The translations under genes were made by a program, and so were the position numbers. A model generated the notes under the pieces. The model was not told the DNA's origin. It worked only from the letters and a program-made list of their open reading frames with translations, and made no database searches. A DNA stretch of 52,574 bases from positions 1 through 52,574 of the forward strand of contig CAJNCV010000014.1 in NCBI GenBank assembly GCA_905221385.1, written 5' to 3'. Positions 28,323-40,220 of the stretch are shown piece by piece. The DNA comes from a bacterium (GTDB lineage Bacteria; Bacillota; Bacilli; Lactobacillales; Streptococcaceae). Positions within the stretch are counted from its first letter, which is position 1. Each line of letters begins with the position of its first letter.

Positions 28323-29258
28323 ATGTCTTATCAAGATTTAAAAGAGTGTAAAATCATCACGGCCTTCATTACCCCTTTCCATGAGGACGGTTCCATCAAC
28401 TTTGATGCCATTCCTGCTTTGATTGAGCATTTGTTGGCCCACCATACAGATGGTATTCTGTTAGCTGGAACTACCGCTGAGAGTCCTACCTTGACTCATG
28501 ATGAAGAGTTGGAACTCTTTGCGGCTGTGCAAAAGGTTGTCAATGGACGTGTTCCTTTGATTGCGGGTGTAGGGACCAATGACACACGTGACTCTATCGA
28601 GTTTGTCAAAGAAGTCGCAGAATTTGGAGGTTTTGCAGCTGGCCTTGCTATCGTCCCTTACTACAATAAACCTTCTCAAGAAGGGATGTATCAGCACTTT
28701 AAAGCTATTGCGGATGCTTCTGACCTACCAATTATTATCTATAACATTCCGGGTCGTGTGGTTGTCGAATTGACTCCCGAGACCATGCTTCGCTTGGCTG
28801 ACCATCCTAATATTATCGGTGTTAAGGAATGTACTAGCTTGGCTAATATGGCTTACTTGATTGAGCACAAGCCAGAAGAGTTCTTGATTTATACTGGTGA
28901 GGACGGAGATGCTTTCCATGCCATGAATCTTGGTGCGGACGGGGTTATTTCTGTTGCATCTCATACAAATGGGGATGAAATGCACGAGATGTTGACTGCT
29001 ATTGCAGAAAGCGATATGAAAAAAGCGGCAGCTATTCAACGTAAATTCATTCCTAAGGTCAACGCCCTCTTCTCTTATCCAAGTCCTGCTCCAGTTAAGG
29101 CAGTCCTTAACTATATGGGATTTGAAGCTGGACCAACTCGTCTACCTCTAGTTCCAGCACCAGAAGAAGATGCCAAACGCATTATCAAGGTTGTCGTAGA
29201 TGGTGACTACGAAGCAACTAAGGCAACTGTAACTGGTGTTTTAAGACCAGATTACTAA
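28323..29258 (+). CDS. dapA: 4-hydroxy-tetrahydrodipicolinate synthase
   Basis: This class I aldolase, 311 residues, condenses pyruvate with aspartate semialdehyde, the first committed step to diaminopimelate/lysine for peptidoglycan. The Schiff-base lysine lies in IIGVKECTS, the proton-relay tyrosine in IIIYNIPGR, and the substrate loop GTTAESPTL is present. GAGGTG precedes the start. It follows asd after about 50 bases. Confidence 0.96.
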   Translation: MSYQDLKECKIITAFITPFHEDGSINFDAIPALIEHLLAHHTDGILLAGTTAESPTLTHDEELELFAAVQKVVNGRVPLIAGVGTNDTRDSIEFVKEVAEFGGFAAGLAIVPYYNKPSQEGMYQHFKAIADASDLPIIIYNIPGRVVVELTPETMLRLADHPNIIGVKECTSLANMAYLIEHKPEEFLIYTGEDGDAFHAMNLGADGVISVASHTNGDEMHEMLTAIAESDMKKAAAIQRKFIPKVNALFSYPSPAPVKAVLNYMGFEAGPTRLPLVPAPEEDAKRIIKVVVDGDYEATKATVTGVLRPDY

Positions 29259-29268
29259 TAAAGATAAT

Positions 29269-29299
29269 AAAATCCATGACCGAACGATCATGGATTTTT
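29269..29299. terminator. Terminator between dapA and mnmE
   Basis: An 11-bp perfect stem (AAAATCCATGA with TCATGGATTTT) ends in Ts, between convergent genes. Confidence 0.85.
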
Positions 29300-29300
29300 C

Positions 29301-30674
29301 TTATTTTCCTAAACAGAATTGGCTAAAGAGTTGGGTAATGAGTTCATCTGGAGCGGCATCTCCAGTGATTTCTCCGAGAATTTCCCAAGTACGGGTCAAG
29401 TCAACTTGAAGCAAATCAACTGGCATCCCCAGTTCCAGGCCTTCATTAACTGCTTGTAGGCTTTCAACGGCCTTTTCAATCAAGGAAATATGACGGGCAT
29501 TTGACAAATAAGTGGCATCTTGCTCAACCAAACCAGCATTTTCAAAGAAGAGGTTGTTGATTCTATCTTCAATCTTATCGATATTTTGATTTTTAAGAAC
29601 TGAAATACGAATGACATCTTCTGGAAGTTCCGAAGTTTCAATTGTTTCTGGTAGGTCAGTTTTATTGAGTAGAATAATGCGGTTGGTATCCTGACTGATT
29701 TCTAAGAGTTGTCTGTCTTGTGCTGTTAGTGGCTCACTAGCATTTAGCACTAGTAGTACCAAGTCAGCTTCCTTGAGGGCTTTTCTCGAACGCTCGACAC
29801 CGATTTGTTCCACGATATCATCTGTATCCCGGATACCGGCTGTATCAATCAATTTGAGAGGAACACCATTGATATTGACGTATTCTTCGATGACATCTCG
29901 AGTAGTACCAGCAATGTCTGTAACGATAGCCTTGTCTTCACGTAGGAGATTGTTTAGGAGGCTCGATTTCCCAACGTTGGGGCGTCCGATGATGGCAGTT
30001 GAAATTCCCTCACGAAGGATTTTGCCACGTTGTGCTGTTCTAAGGAGATTGGTCAGCAGTTGCTCAAACTCCATAGTCTTCTCGCGGACGACTGCAGTAG
30101 TGGCTTCTTCAACATCATCATACTCAGGATAGTCAATATTGACCTCTACTTGGGCAAGTGTATTGAGGATTTCTTGGCGAGTATTGTTAATGAGGGCAGA
30201 AAGAGAACCGTCCAATTGTTTGACTGCAATATTCATAGCCTTGTCTGTCTTGGCACGGATGATGTCCATCACCGCCTCAGCCTGTGTCAAATCCACACGA
30301 CCGTTTAGAAAGGCGCGCTTGGTAAATTCACCAGGTTCTGCCAACCGAGCTCCTTCACGGATAGCTAGCTGGAGAATTTCATTGGTCACCGCAATCCCAC
30401 CGTGGGTGTTAATCTCGATAATGTCCTCACGAGTGAAGGTCTTTGGAGATTTCATGGCCCCAACCATAACCTCGTCCATAACCTTACCAGTTTGAGGGTC
30501 AACAATGTGACCGTAGTTAAGAGTGTGGCTAGCAACCTTGCTTAAGTCTTTGCCTTTAAAAATCTTTTGCGCAATAGCAAAACTATCTGTTCCGCTCAAA
30601 CGGACAATACCAATGGCCCCTTCACCTAGTGGAGTAGAGATAGCAGCGATGGTATCAAATTCACGTGTAATCAT
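29301..30674 (-). CDS. mnmE: tRNA-modifying GTPase MnmE
   Basis: This GTPase, 457 residues, works with MnmG to add the aminomethyl group at U34 of certain tRNAs. The N-terminal folate-binding domain has the segment [12 protein letters not shown]. The G domain has the P-loop [10 protein letters not shown], the switch [13 protein letters not shown] and NKTD. The C-terminus ends in FCLGK with the conserved cysteine. ATG 30674 with AAAGGAA was chosen; the frame runs 18 codons further without family support. Confidence 0.96.
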   Translation of the reverse strand: MITREFDTIAAISTPLGEGAIGIVRLSGTDSFAIAQKIFKGKDLSKVASHTLNYGHIVDPQTGKVMDEVMVGAMKSPKTFTREDIIEINTHGGIAVTNEILQLAIREGARLAEPGEFTKRAFLNGRVDLTQAEAVMDIIRAKTDKAMNIAVKQLDGSLSALINNTRQEILNTLAQVEVNIDYPEYDDVEEATTAVVREKTMEFEQLLTNLLRTAQRGKILREGISTAIIGRPNVGKSSLLNNLLREDKAIVTDIAGTTRDVIEEYVNINGVPLKLIDTAGIRDTDDIVEQIGVERSRKALKEADLVLLVLNASEPLTAQDRQLLEISQDTNRIILLNKTDLPETIETSELPEDVIRISVLKNQNIDKIEDRINNLFFENAGLVEQDATYLSNARHISLIEKAVESLQAVNEGLELGMPVDLLQVDLTRTWEILGEITGDAAPDELITQLFSQFCLGK

Positions 30675-30781
30675 ACTAATTCCTTTTGTAATTCTTTTCT
30701 TAGGATATGTATCCAAGCATCTCTTCAAATTGTAACAAAATTAGACTATTTCTTCAATGGATGCTACTTGGAGATTGAAAA

Positions 30782-30805
30782 AGCCTAAGCAATTCTGCTT
30801 AAGCT
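30782..30805 (-). terminator. Terminator after the tautomerase gene
   Basis: A stem of about 9 bp (GCTTAAGCA with TGCTTAGGC on the minus strand) is followed by a short T-run in that direction. Confidence 0.65.
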
Positions 30806-30808
30806 GGA

Positions 30809-30991
30809 TTATTTGGTGCGCATTTCCCCTTGTGGGAAGTAAGTTCCTTCTGGCATGTCGTTGATGATGACATGAACGGCTGATTGAGGGGCTCCAGTAT
30901 TACGAACAACAGCTTCCGTTACTTCCTTAGCAAGAGCTTTCTTTTGCTCGAGCGTGCGTCCTTCAAATAAATCGATGCGTACAAATGGCAT
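30809..30991 (-). CDS. 4-oxalocrotonate tautomerase family protein
   Basis: This 60-residue enzyme of the tautomerase superfamily begins MPFVRIDLFEG, giving the catalytic Pro1 once the methionine is removed, and has an arginine at R11-R12 position typical of the family (EGRTLEQK). The physiological substrate in streptococci is unknown. Such proteins form hexamers. The gene is divergent from tdk and monocistronic. Confidence 0.88.
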   Translation of the reverse strand: MPFVRIDLFEGRTLEQKKALAKEVTEAVVRNTGAPQSAVHVIINDMPEGTYFPQGEMRTK

Positions 30992-31113
30992 AATAGCTTC
31001 CTCCAGTAGTTTTTGATTTCTTCTATTTTACCACATTTTGCCGTTTAAAGCTTCAGAAAATTATGATATACTAGAATGTAGCAAAAATTTAGAAATGGAC
31101 GTGAAATAGAAGC

Positions 31114-31704
31114 ATGGCACAGTTGTATTATCGTTATGGGACCATGAACTCTGGTAAGACGATTGAGATTCTCAAGGTGGCCTATAACTACGAGGAGCAA
31201 GGAAAGGGAGTTGTGATTATGACTTCGGCTCTGGATACGCGTGACGGTGTTGGCTATGTGTCGAGTCGAATCGGCATGAAACGCCCAGCCATTGCGATTG
31301 AGGAAACGACGGATATCTTTGGTTATATCCGAGACTTACCTGAAAAACCTTACTGTGTGTTGGTCGATGAGGCTCAGTTTCTCAAGCGTCACCATGTTTA
31401 TGACCTAGCTCGTGTTGTTGATGAGCTAGACATACCTGTTATGACTTTTGGTTTGAAGAATGACTTTCGCAATGACTTGTTCGAAGGTTCAAAATACCTC
31501 TTGCTCTTAGCAGACAAGATTGAAGAAATCAAGACCATCTGTCAGTACTGTAAGAAAAAGGCGACTATGGTGTTGCGAACTCAAGATGGTGTGCCAGTCT
31601 ATGATGGCGAACAAATTCAGATCGGTGGAAATGAAACCTATATCTCAGTCTGCCGAAAACATTATTTTGCGCCTGAAATCAATAAGGAGAATGAAGAAAA
31701 ATGA
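31114..31704 (+). CDS. tdk: Thymidine kinase
   Basis: This salvage enzyme, 196 residues, phosphorylates thymidine. The P-loop is GTMNSGKT near the N-terminus, the Walker B is [10 protein letters not shown], and a C-terminal zinc-binding lobe has CQYC and a later CRKH. It is the type II (prokaryote and human TK1-like) enzyme. It is the first gene of a tightly packed operon; its TGA overlaps the prfA ATG by four bases. Confidence 0.95.
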   Translation: MAQLYYRYGTMNSGKTIEILKVAYNYEEQGKGVVIMTSALDTRDGVGYVSSRIGMKRPAIAIEETTDIFGYIRDLPEKPYCVLVDEAQFLKRHHVYDLARVVDELDIPVMTFGLKNDFRNDLFEGSKYLLLLADKIEEIKTICQYCKKKATMVLRTQDGVPVYDGEQIQIGGNETYISVCRKHYFAPEINKENEEK

Positions 31705-32780
31705 ACATCTATGATCAACTACAAGCTGTAGAAGACCGTTATGAAGAATTAGGAGAATTGCTCAGTGACCCAGATGTAGTGTCTGACACCAAGCGTTTCA
31801 TGGAGCTTTCAAAAGAAGAAGCTTCAACTCGTGATACGGTAACAGCCTACCGTGAGTACAAACAAGTCCTTCAAAACATCGTTGACGCCGAAGAGATGAT
31901 TAAGGAATCAGGTGGAGATGCGGACTTGGAGGAAATGGCCAAGCAAGAACTCAAAGATGCCAAGGCTGAAAAAGAAGAATACGAAGAAAAACTCAAAATC
32001 TTGCTCCTTCCAAAGGATCCAAACGATGATAAGAACATCATCCTTGAAATCCGTGGAGCAGCCGGTGGAGACGAAGCAGCACTTTTCGCTGGAGATTTGT
32101 TAACTATGTACCAAAAGTATGCGGAAGCCCAAGGCTGGCGCTTTGAAGTCATGGAAGCCTCTATGAATGGTGTCGGTGGATTCAAAGAAGTGGTTGCTAT
32201 GGTTTCTGGTCAATCTGTATACTCTAAACTCAAGTATGAGTCTGGTGCCCACCGTGTGCAACGTGTCCCTGTGACAGAAAGCCAAGGCCGTGTACATACT
32301 TCGACAGCGACAGTCCTTGTCATGCCTGAAGTGGAAGAAGTAGAATACGATATTGATCCAAAAGACCTTCGTGTTGATATCTACCACGCATCAGGTGCTG
32401 GTGGACAGAACGTCAATAAGGTTGCGACTGCCGTTCGTATCGTTCACTTGCCAACCAATATCAAGGTTGAGATGCAGGAAGAACGTACCCAGCAGAAAAA
32501 CCGTGAGAAAGCCATGAAGATCATCCGTGCCCGTGTTGCTGACCATTTTGCTCAGATTGCTCAAGATGAACAAGACGCTGAACGTAAGTCTACTATCGGT
32601 ACTGGTGACCGTTCTGAACGTATCCGTACTTATAACTTCCCACAAAACCGTGTCACAGACCACCGTATTGGCTTGACTCTCCAAAAACTAGATACCATTT
32701 TGTCTGGTAAATTGGATGAAGTTGTGGATGCCTTGGTTCTTTATGACCAAACACAAAAATTAGAAGAATTAAACAAATAA
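31701..32780 (+). CDS. prfA: Peptide chain release factor 1
   Basis: This protein, 359 residues, recognises UAA and UAG stops and triggers peptide release. The catalytic GGQ lies in [13 protein letters not shown] and the codon-recognition region is near [11 protein letters not shown]. It overlaps tdk by four bases and touches prmC by one base. Neighbouring prmC encodes the enzyme that methylates the GGQ glutamine of this protein. Confidence 0.97.
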   Translation: MNIYDQLQAVEDRYEELGELLSDPDVVSDTKRFMELSKEEASTRDTVTAYREYKQVLQNIVDAEEMIKESGGDADLEEMAKQELKDAKAEKEEYEEKLKILLLPKDPNDDKNIILEIRGAAGGDEAALFAGDLLTMYQKYAEAQGWRFEVMEASMNGVGGFKEVVAMVSGQSVYSKLKYESGAHRVQRVPVTESQGRVHTSTATVLVMPEVEEVEYDIDPKDLRVDIYHASGAGGQNVNKVATAVRIVHLPTNIKVEMQEERTQQKNREKAMKIIRARVADHFAQIAQDEQDAERKSTIGTGDRSERIRTYNFPQNRVTDHRIGLTLQKLDTILSGKLDEVVDALVLYDQTQKLEELNK

Positions 32781-33616
32781 TGAAATTAGCTCAATTATTT
32801 TCAGATTTTGAAGAAGAGTTGATAAGACAAGGAGAGGAAGCAGAAAGCCTCTCTTTTGTCTATCGTAGCTTAAAAAATCTCTCTTTTACGGACTTTGTCT
32901 TTGCTCTTCAACAAGAGGTAACAGAGGAAGAAAAACAATTTGTAGAAGAAATTTACCAGCAGTTAGTGGCTCACAAATCGGCACAGTACATCATTGGTCA
33001 CGCAGATTTTTTTGGAATGCAGTTAAAAGTAGATGAGCGGGTTTTGATTCCTCGTCCAGAAACAGAAGAGTTGGTGGAACTCATCCTAGCCGAAAATCTT
33101 GAGACGAACCTTTCAGTTCTTGATATCGGGACTGGAAGTGGTGCTATAGCTCTTGGATTAGCTAAAAATAGACCAGATTGGTCAGTGACAGCAGCAGATA
33201 TTTCCCAAGATGCCTTAGAGCTTGCATCAGAGAATGCTAAAAATCAAAATCTTAATATATTTTTTAAAAAATCTGATTGTTTTGCAGAAATTTCTGAAAA
33301 ATATGATATAATTGTATCCAATCCACCCTATATCTCTCGTGAAGATGAGTCAGAGGTCGGTTTGAATGTTTTACATTCGGAGCCTCATCTAGCTCTCTTT
33401 GCAGATGAGGATGGCCTAGCTATTTATCGCAGAATTGCGGAAGATGCAAAAGACTATCTCACAGATGGTGGTAAGATTTACCTTGAAATTGGATACAAGC
33501 AAGGTCAAAGTGTTCCTGCGCTTTTTAGGAAATATCTTCCTGAAAAACGAGTACGAACACTTAAAGACCAATTTGGTCAAGATAGGATGGTTGTGGTTGA
33601 TGATGGACAGGATTAG
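32780..33616 (+). CDS. prmC: Release factor glutamine N5-methyltransferase
   Basis: This SAM-dependent enzyme, 278 residues, methylates the GGQ glutamine of release factors. The N-terminal helical domain (about 1-85) is followed by the methyltransferase core with the SAM motif LDIGTGSGAIALG and the catalytic NPPY in IVSNPPYISRE. Translationally coupled to prfA through TAATG; the next gene starts inside its end. Confidence 0.96.
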   Translation: MKLAQLFSDFEEELIRQGEEAESLSFVYRSLKNLSFTDFVFALQQEVTEEEKQFVEEIYQQLVAHKSAQYIIGHADFFGMQLKVDERVLIPRPETEELVELILAENLETNLSVLDIGTGSGAIALGLAKNRPDWSVTAADISQDALELASENAKNQNLNIFFKKSDCFAEISEKYDIIVSNPPYISREDESEVGLNVLHSEPHLALFADEDGLAIYRRIAEDAKDYLTDGGKIYLEIGYKQGQSVPALFRKYLPEKRVRTLKDQFGQDRMVVVDDGQD

Positions 33617-34202
33617 ACAAGAGTTAGAAAATGGTGGAGCTGTCGTTCTGCCTACAGAGACGGTTTACGGTCTTTTTGCTAAGGCCTTAGACGAAAAAGC
33701 TGTTGACCATGTTTACCAACTCAAACGTCGTCCTAGAGATAAGGCGCTCAATCTTAATGTCTCTTCTCTAGAGGACATCTTGCACTTTTCAAAGAACCAG
33801 CCAACTTATCTACAAAAACTTGTAGAGGCCTTTTTACCAGGTCCCTTGACCATTATCCTCGATGCCAATGACCGAGTTCCCTATTGGGTCAACTCTGGTC
33901 TTGCAACGGTGGGATTTCGGATGCCGAGTCACCCCATTACACTTGATTTGATTCGAGAGACAGGACCCTTGATTGGGCCGTCTGCCAATATCTCGGGTCA
34001 GGCAAGCGGAGTGACCTTTGGTCAAATTCTAGAGGATTTTGACCAAGAGGTTCTGGGTCTGGAAGACGACGCTTTTCTAACTGGACAGGATTCGACTATT
34101 TTGGATTTGTCTGGAGACAAGGTGAAAATCTTACGCCAAGGGGCGATTAAGCGAGAAGATATTCTTGCTCGGTTGCCAGAGATTTCTTTTGAGGAGGAAT
34201 GA
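33600..34202 (+). CDS. L-threonylcarbamoyladenylate synthase-type protein (Sua5/YrdC)
   Basis: This protein, about 200 residues, is of the family that makes threonylcarbamoyl-AMP for the t6A modification of tRNA. Family features are the entry PTETVYGL, the KRRPRDKAL nucleotide-binding basic segment, LPGPLT and GPSANISGQASG. The start is ATG 33600 or 33603, inside the last codons of prmC; an apparent longer frame from 33435 is only prmC read in another frame. It is of the short YrdC/TsaC form without the Sua5 C-terminal domain. Confidence 0.9.
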   Translation: MMDRIRQELENGGAVVLPTETVYGLFAKALDEKAVDHVYQLKRRPRDKALNLNVSSLEDILHFSKNQPTYLQKLVEAFLPGPLTIILDANDRVPYWVNSGLATVGFRMPSHPITLDLIRETGPLIGPSANISGQASGVTFGQILEDFDQEVLGLEDDAFLTGQDSTILDLSGDKVKILRQGAIKREDILARLPEISFEEE

Positions 34203-34203
34203 G

Positions 34204-34635
34204 ATGCTAAGAGATTTGCAAGAAACAGATGTGAATGCTATATGTGAGATCAACCAAGAGGCTTTGGGTTATTCTTTTAGTCCAGAGGATACAGCTAGTC
34301 AACTAGCTAAATTATCTCAGGATTCCCATCATTTCCTACTTGGATATGAGGATGTAGCCAGTCATGCCTTACTTGGTTATGTCCACGCTGAGGTCTATGA
34401 GTCCCTCTATTCCAAAGCAGGATTTAATATCTTAGCCTTAGCAGTTTCGCCTCAAGCACAAGGGCAAGGTATCGGTAAAAGCTTACTACAAGGGTTGGAG
34501 GAAGAAGCAAAAAGACGGGGCTATGAGTTTATCCGCTTAAACTCTGCCGATCATCGTCTGGGAGCTCATGCATTTTATGAAAAAGTTGGTTATACTTGTG
34601 ATAAAGTGCAGAAACGGTTTATTCGCATCTTTTAG
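34204..34635 (+). CDS. GNAT-family N-acetyltransferase
   Basis: This acetyltransferase, 143 residues, has the acetyl-CoA motif A at about residues 80-100 (LALAVSPQAQGQGIGKSLL) and the late motif HAFYEKVGY. The substrate is unknown. ATG 34204 is preceded by a strong GAGGAGG that overlaps the end of the upstream gene; no family support exists for an earlier start. Confidence 0.88.
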   Translation: MLRDLQETDVNAICEINQEALGYSFSPEDTASQLAKLSQDSHHFLLGYEDVASHALLGYVHAEVYESLYSKAGFNILALAVSPQAQGQGIGKSLLQGLEEEAKRRGYEFIRLNSADHRLGAHAFYEKVGYTCDKVQKRFIRIF

Positions 34636-34684
34636 TTTATTTTCTTACACTAAAGGACCTGTCACACTATAAAGGAGAAGACCT

Positions 34685-35941
34685 ATGATTTTTGACAAAG
34701 ATGATTTTAAAGCATACGATGCTGATCTCTGGAATGCTATTGCCAAAGAAGAAGAACGCCAACAAAACAACATCGAGTTGATTGCTTCGGAAAACGTAGT
34801 TTCCAAGGCTGTTATGGCAGCTCAAGGGTCTATCTTGACGAATAAATACGCCGAAGGATACCCAGGACGCCGTTACTATGGTGGAACTGATGTGGTAGAC
34901 GTGGTAGAAACTCTAGCTATTGAACGTGCAAAAGAAATTTTTGGTGCTAAATTCGCCAATGTCCAACCTCACTCAGGAAGCCAAGCCAACTGTGCGGCTT
35001 ACATGGCCTTGATTGAGCCAGGTGATACCGTTATGGGGATGGATTTGGCAGCGGGTGGACACTTGACTCACGGAGCTCCTGTCAGTTTCTCAGGTCAAAC
35101 ATACAACTTTGTGTCATATAGTGTGGATCCTGAAACGGAACTCTTGGACTTTGATGCTATCTTGAAACAAGCTCAAGAAGTAAAACCAAAATTAATTGTA
35201 GCAGGTGCTTCAGCCTATTCTCAAATTATCGACTTCTCAAAATTCCGTGAAATCGCAGATGCTGTTGGGGCTAAGCTTATGGTAGATATGGCCCATATCG
35301 CTGGTTTGGTTGCAGCTGGTCTTCACCCAAGTCCAGTGCCATACGCTCATATCACGACAACAACGACCCACAAAACTCTTCGTGGACCTCGTGGTGGCTT
35401 GATCTTGACAAATGATGAGGATCTAGCTAAGAAAATCAACTCAGCTATTTTCCCTGGTATTCAAGGTGGTCCTTTGGAGCATGTTGTGGCGGCTAAGGCG
35501 GTTTCCTTCAAAGAAGTTTTGGATCCAGCCTTCAAGGAATATGCTGCTAATGTCATCAAAAACAGCAAGGCTATGGTTGAAGTCTTCTTGCAAGACCCTG
35601 ATTTCCGTATCATTTCTGGTGGTACTGAAAATCACCTCTTCCTAGTGGATGTGACTAAGGTTGTAGAAAACGGAAAAGTTGCTCAAAACTTGCTGGATGA
35701 AGTTAATATTACCCTAAATAAAAACTCAATCCCATACGAAACCTTGTCACCATTCAAGACAAGTGGGATTCGTATCGGATCTGCAGCCATCACTGCACGT
35801 GGATTTGGTGAGGAAGAAAGCCGTAAAGTGGCTGAGCTCATCATTAAAACCCTTAAGAATGCAGAAAATGAAGCTGTCTTAGAAGAAGTGAGAAGTGAAG
35901 TCAAAGCGTTGACAGATGCCTTCCCACTATACGAGGACTAA
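34685..35941 (+). CDS. glyA: Serine hydroxymethyltransferase
   Basis: This PLP enzyme, 418 residues, interconverts serine and glycine and charges tetrahydrofolate with a one-carbon unit for purine, thymidylate and methionine synthesis. The PLP lysine lies in [14 protein letters not shown], and the early active-site segment is [20 protein letters not shown] lies upstream. It continues the tdk-prfA-prmC cluster after about 50 bases. Confidence 0.97.
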   Translation: MIFDKDDFKAYDADLWNAIAKEEERQQNNIELIASENVVSKAVMAAQGSILTNKYAEGYPGRRYYGGTDVVDVVETLAIERAKEIFGAKFANVQPHSGSQANCAAYMALIEPGDTVMGMDLAAGGHLTHGAPVSFSGQTYNFVSYSVDPETELLDFDAILKQAQEVKPKLIVAGASAYSQIIDFSKFREIADAVGAKLMVDMAHIAGLVAAGLHPSPVPYAHITTTTTHKTLRGPRGGLILTNDEDLAKKINSAIFPGIQGGPLEHVVAAKAVSFKEVLDPAFKEYAANVIKNSKAMVEVFLQDPDFRIISGGTENHLFLVDVTKVVENGKVAQNLLDEVNITLNKNSIPYETLSPFKTSGIRIGSAAITARGFGEEESRKVAELIIKTLKNAENEAVLEEVRSEVKALTDAFPLYED

Positions 35942-35948
35942 TACTTTT

Positions 35949-36923
35949 ATGGACATTTATATTAAGAAAGCTATTATCCATCAGTTCAGCCCAGACGATA
36001 CTGAGTTGTTTCTAGCGGATAAGTTTCTCAATATCACTCCAAAAATCGAAGAATACCTACGTAAAAAAATCGAACGCGTGTATTCAGATGAAGCCAAGAC
36101 TGGGATTTTCGAAGAAGAAAATCCCTTCTTCAATCACATCACAGACGATTTGTTGGAGACATCAGTAACACTGGCTAATCTCTGGAAAGAGGAGTTCAGC
36201 ATTTCTGAAAATCTCAAGACCAATGACTTGGTTTTTGTTCAGTTTTCTAAAGAAGGCGTTGAACATTTCGCTTTTTTGCGAATTGCTCTACGTGAGACCT
36301 TGACCCACCTCGGTGGAGAAGTTGATAATCCAATCAAGCTAACTCAGAATAACCTTCCTGGATTTGGAACGGGAGCTGACGAGGCCTTGGTGGTTAATCT
36401 ACAGAGTCGCAAGTACCACCTCATCGAAAAACGTATCAAGTACAATGGGACTTTCTTGAATTATTTTTCAGAAAATCTCCTAGCTGTTGCACCTAAGATT
36501 TCACCAAAAAAATCCATCAAGGAACTGGAAAAAACGGCCCAGAGAATTGCTGAATCTTTTAACACAGATGATTTTCAATTCCAATCCAAGGTCAAATCAG
36601 CGATTTTCAACAATCTTGAAGAAAGCAATGAACTGTCACCTGAAAAATTGGCTAATGACCTTTTTGACAACAATCTGACAGCTCGTTTAAGCTTTATTGA
36701 CCAAGTCAAGGAAGCCGTACCAGATCCAGTCCAGTTTGATGAAATTGATGCCAGTCGCCAATTAAAGAAATTTGAAAATCAAAAACTTTCCTTGTCAAAT
36801 GGAATTGAACTCATCGTTCCAAATAATGTTTACCAAGACGCAGAATCGGTCGAGTTTATCCAAAATGACAATGGAACCTATTCTATCTTAATCAAAAATA
36901 TCGAGGATATTCAAAGTAAATAA
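35949..36923 (+). CDS. Nucleoid-associated protein, NdpA/YejK-like
   Basis: A soluble protein of 324 residues with the family N-terminus [17 protein letters not shown] and a middle region containing [15 protein letters not shown]. The family (PF04245) associates with nucleoid DNA in proteobacteria; its role in streptococci is not known to me. ATG 35949 fits the family; an earlier ATG at 35916 lies inside glyA. It is followed at TAATG by a lysozyme-like gene, suggesting coupled translation. Confidence 0.82.
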   Translation: MDIYIKKAIIHQFSPDDTELFLADKFLNITPKIEEYLRKKIERVYSDEAKTGIFEEENPFFNHITDDLLETSVTLANLWKEEFSISENLKTNDLVFVQFSKEGVEHFAFLRIALRETLTHLGGEVDNPIKLTQNNLPGFGTGADEALVVNLQSRKYHLIEKRIKYNGTFLNYFSENLLAVAPKISPKKSIKELEKTAQRIAESFNTDDFQFQSKVKSAIFNNLEESNELSPEKLANDLFDNNLTARLSFIDQVKEAVPDPVQFDEIDASRQLKKFENQKLSLSNGIELIVPNNVYQDAESVEFIQNDNGTYSILIKNIEDIQSK

Positions 36924-37537
36924 TGTTTAAATTTATAAGAAGAGTGCTTGTGCTAGCAGTCTTCCTTTTCGCAGGATACAAAGCTTACCATATCCATCAG
37001 GATGTTAAACAAGTCATGACCTACCAACCCATGGTTCGGGAAATCCTCAGTGAAAGAGATACTCCAGCCAATGAAGAGTTGGTGCTCGCTATGATTTATA
37101 CCGAAACGAAGGGAAAAGAAGGGGATGTCATGCAGTCTAGTGAGTCTGCAAGTGGTTCAACCAACACTATCAATGATAATGCCTCCAGTATTCGTCAAGG
37201 GATTCAAACTCTAACAGATAACCTCTATCTGGCTCAGAGCAAGGGAGTAGATGTCTGGACTGCCGTTCAAGCCTATAATTTTGGACCTGCCTATATAGAC
37301 TTTATCGCTCAGAATGGCAAGGAAAATACTCTGGCCCTAGCCAAGCGTTACTCCCGAGAAACGGTCGCTCCAATCCTTGGTAATACCACTGGAAAAACCT
37401 ATAGTTATATTCACCCTATTTCTATCTTTCACGGAGCTGAACTCTATGTAAATGGTGGAAACTATTACTATTCTAGACAGGTACAACTAAACCTTTACAT
37501 CATAAAATGTTTCACTTTCTTTTCGACATCTGGCTAG
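36923..37537 (+). CDS. Membrane-tethered lysozyme-like protein
   Basis: A 204-residue protein with an N-terminal signal anchor (about residues 5-22) and an extracellular lysozyme-like domain of the CwlT/PvaA type. The likely catalytic glutamate lies in [12 protein letters not shown], followed by MQSSESASG, and the [12 protein letters not shown] segment is typical. It should cleave peptidoglycan glycan chains. It overlaps the upstream gene by one base. The final codons and TAG stop fall inside the terminator hairpin. Confidence 0.85.
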   Translation: MFKFIRRVLVLAVFLFAGYKAYHIHQDVKQVMTYQPMVREILSERDTPANEELVLAMIYTETKGKEGDVMQSSESASGSTNTINDNASSIRQGIQTLTDNLYLAQSKGVDVWTAVQAYNFGPAYIDFIAQNGKENTLALAKRYSRETVAPILGNTTGKTYSYIHPISIFHGAELYVNGGNYYYSRQVQLNLYIIKCFTFFSTSG

Positions 37538-37551
37538 ACCAGGTGTTTTTT
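37526..37551 (+). terminator. Terminator overlapping the end of the lysozyme-like gene
   Basis: ACATCTGG (37526-37533) pairs with CCAGGTGT (37539-37546), one T-G pair, five-base loop, then a T-run. The stop codon (37535-37537) sits in the loop. Confidence 0.75.
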
Positions 37552-37611
37552 GCTATAAGTTTTCTTTAAGATTGTTTTATTACCCTAGAAAGGTAAAGGA
37601 GGGAATATCCC

Positions 37612-38586
37612 ATGAGAAAGAAATTCTTTCTAACAAGTGCTGCAGTATTGTGGGCCGCAACAGCTATGACAAGCGTCCACGCAGCAACCGATGTTCAAAA
37701 AGTAATCGATGAAACCTATGTTCAACCCGAATATGTCCTAGGTTCTTCTCTATCTGAAGACCAGAAAAATCAAACTCTTAGCAAACTTGGCTATGACGCT
37801 TCAAAAGACACCAAAGATATCAAAACAATGACATCGAATATCTATTCGAAAATTATGAATGTTGCTAATGATGCTAGTCTACAGCTCTATTCATCAGCCA
37901 AGATTCAAAAGCTGGGGGATAAGTCGCCTCTAGAAGTCAAGATTGAAACGCCTGAAAATATCACCAAGGTGACGCAGGATATGTACCGTAACGCAGCAGT
38001 GACGCTGGGAGTGGAGCATGCCAGAATCACAGTTGCAGCACCTATTCCAGTTACAGGAGAGAGCGCCCTAGCAGGGATTTACTACTCGTTAGAGGCCAAT
38101 GGTGCTAAAGTACCGCAAGCCAATAAAGACTTGGCTCAAGAGGAACTAAAAGCCTTATCCGATATTAATGCTGAAAACAAGGATAAATCAGGCTACGATG
38201 CCAATAAACTCAATGTTGCCTTGGCAGATATCAAGGCAGGAATCGCAAAGGCAAAAGAAGCCAAAGGCAATCTGACAGAAGAAGATGTCCGCAAAATCGT
38301 TGAAGACACGCTAAAAAACTACAAACTTGATCAGGTTATAACAGGAAACCAGGTCAATATCATCATCAATTTTGCACTTAACCTCTCAAAGAGTGACATT
38401 TTGAACAATGCTGATTTCACTAAAACCCTAAACGACCTCAAGGAAAGCATTGTCTCTCAAGCTGGAGATAGCTTTAAAAATATCAACCTCAACTTTGATG
38501 CCAATAAAGCGCTAGAAGACGGGGGCAACTTCTTTAGCTCCCTTTGGCAAGCCATTGTCAACTTCTTCAAGAGTTTTGGTGCTTAG
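37612..38586 (+). CDS. Secreted DUF1002 protein
   Basis: This 324-residue protein has a signal peptide with an AXA-type site (TSVHAA, cut near residue 25). The rest resembles DUF1002, the family of B. subtilis YpuA (for example VEHARITVAAPIPVTGESALAGI). The C-terminus ends in a short amphipathic, aromatic stretch (SSLWQAIVNFFKSFGA) with no sortase signal. The function is unknown. A strong AAAGGAGGG site precedes it. Confidence 0.82.
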   Translation: MRKKFFLTSAAVLWAATAMTSVHAATDVQKVIDETYVQPEYVLGSSLSEDQKNQTLSKLGYDASKDTKDIKTMTSNIYSKIMNVANDASLQLYSSAKIQKLGDKSPLEVKIETPENITKVTQDMYRNAAVTLGVEHARITVAAPIPVTGESALAGIYYSLEANGAKVPQANKDLAQEELKALSDINAENKDKSGYDANKLNVALADIKAGIAKAKEAKGNLTEEDVRKIVEDTLKNYKLDQVITGNQVNIIINFALNLSKSDILNNADFTKTLNDLKESIVSQAGDSFKNINLNFDANKALEDGGNFFSSLWQAIVNFFKSFGA

Positions 38587-38608
38587 GTCATTTCATGATA
38601 TAATAGAT

Positions 38609-38635
38609 GGTAACAGAAATGTTGCCGTCTTTTTT
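38609..38635 (+). terminator. Terminator after the DUF1002 gene, beside an extended -10
   Basis: GGTAAC (38609-38614) pairs with GTTGCC (38621-38626), followed by a T-run. Just upstream, TGATATAAT (38596-38604) is an extended -10, so a promoter for the next gene may overlap this terminator. Confidence 0.55.
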
Positions 38636-38644
38636 ATCGGCTGA

Positions 38645-40018
<1,374 letters not shown>

Positions 40019-40040
40019 ATCCCACCGTTTCAGGGTTTAC

Positions 40041-40065
40041 AAAAGGCTTGATATTCAGCTTTTTT
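40041..40065 (+). terminator. rlmD terminator
   Basis: AAAAGGCT (40041-40048) pairs with AGCTTTTT (40057-40064) with one G-U pair, ending in Ts. Confidence 0.7.
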
Positions 40066-40140
40066 GAATTTTTGAGTGAAGTATAAATCTAACAGTCTGA
40101 AGTGATGTGGTAGGATTGATAGTGGTAAAGTATGAAATTT

Positions 40141-40220
40141 ATTCCCACATACGCAGAGGGGGTGCAAAATGTTACAGCAGGTAGGGTGTCTGTGGGAATT
40201 GTTTTGCACCCCCTTTTTTT
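40141..40220 (+). ncRNA. Candidate terminator/antiterminator RNA switch or terminated small RNA
   Basis: A perfect 13-bp stem (40157-40169 with 40202-40214, containing GGGGGTGC) ends in seven Ts and is a very strong terminator. A second perfect 9-bp helix, ATTCCCACA (40141-40149) with TGTGGGAAT (40191-40199), interleaves with it: each helix encloses one strand of the other. Only two bases separate the 3' strands, too few to span a 9-bp helix in a simple pseudoknot, so the helices are probably alternatives. I cannot see a good promoter just upstream. No reading frame explains it and I do not recognise a known RNA family. Confidence 0.55.

Noticed and set aside
33435..33599. Extended N-terminus of the Sua5/YrdC-type protein
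   Set aside because: These codons are the prmC coding sequence in another frame. Family similarity starts at residue MMDRIRQEL near 33600.
40141..40220. Small inverted-repeat mobile element (MITE, RUP or BOX-like)
   Set aside because: The repeat arms are adjacent to a T-run as in a terminator. There is no target-site duplication, and I see no second copy in the window or BOX/RUP signature.
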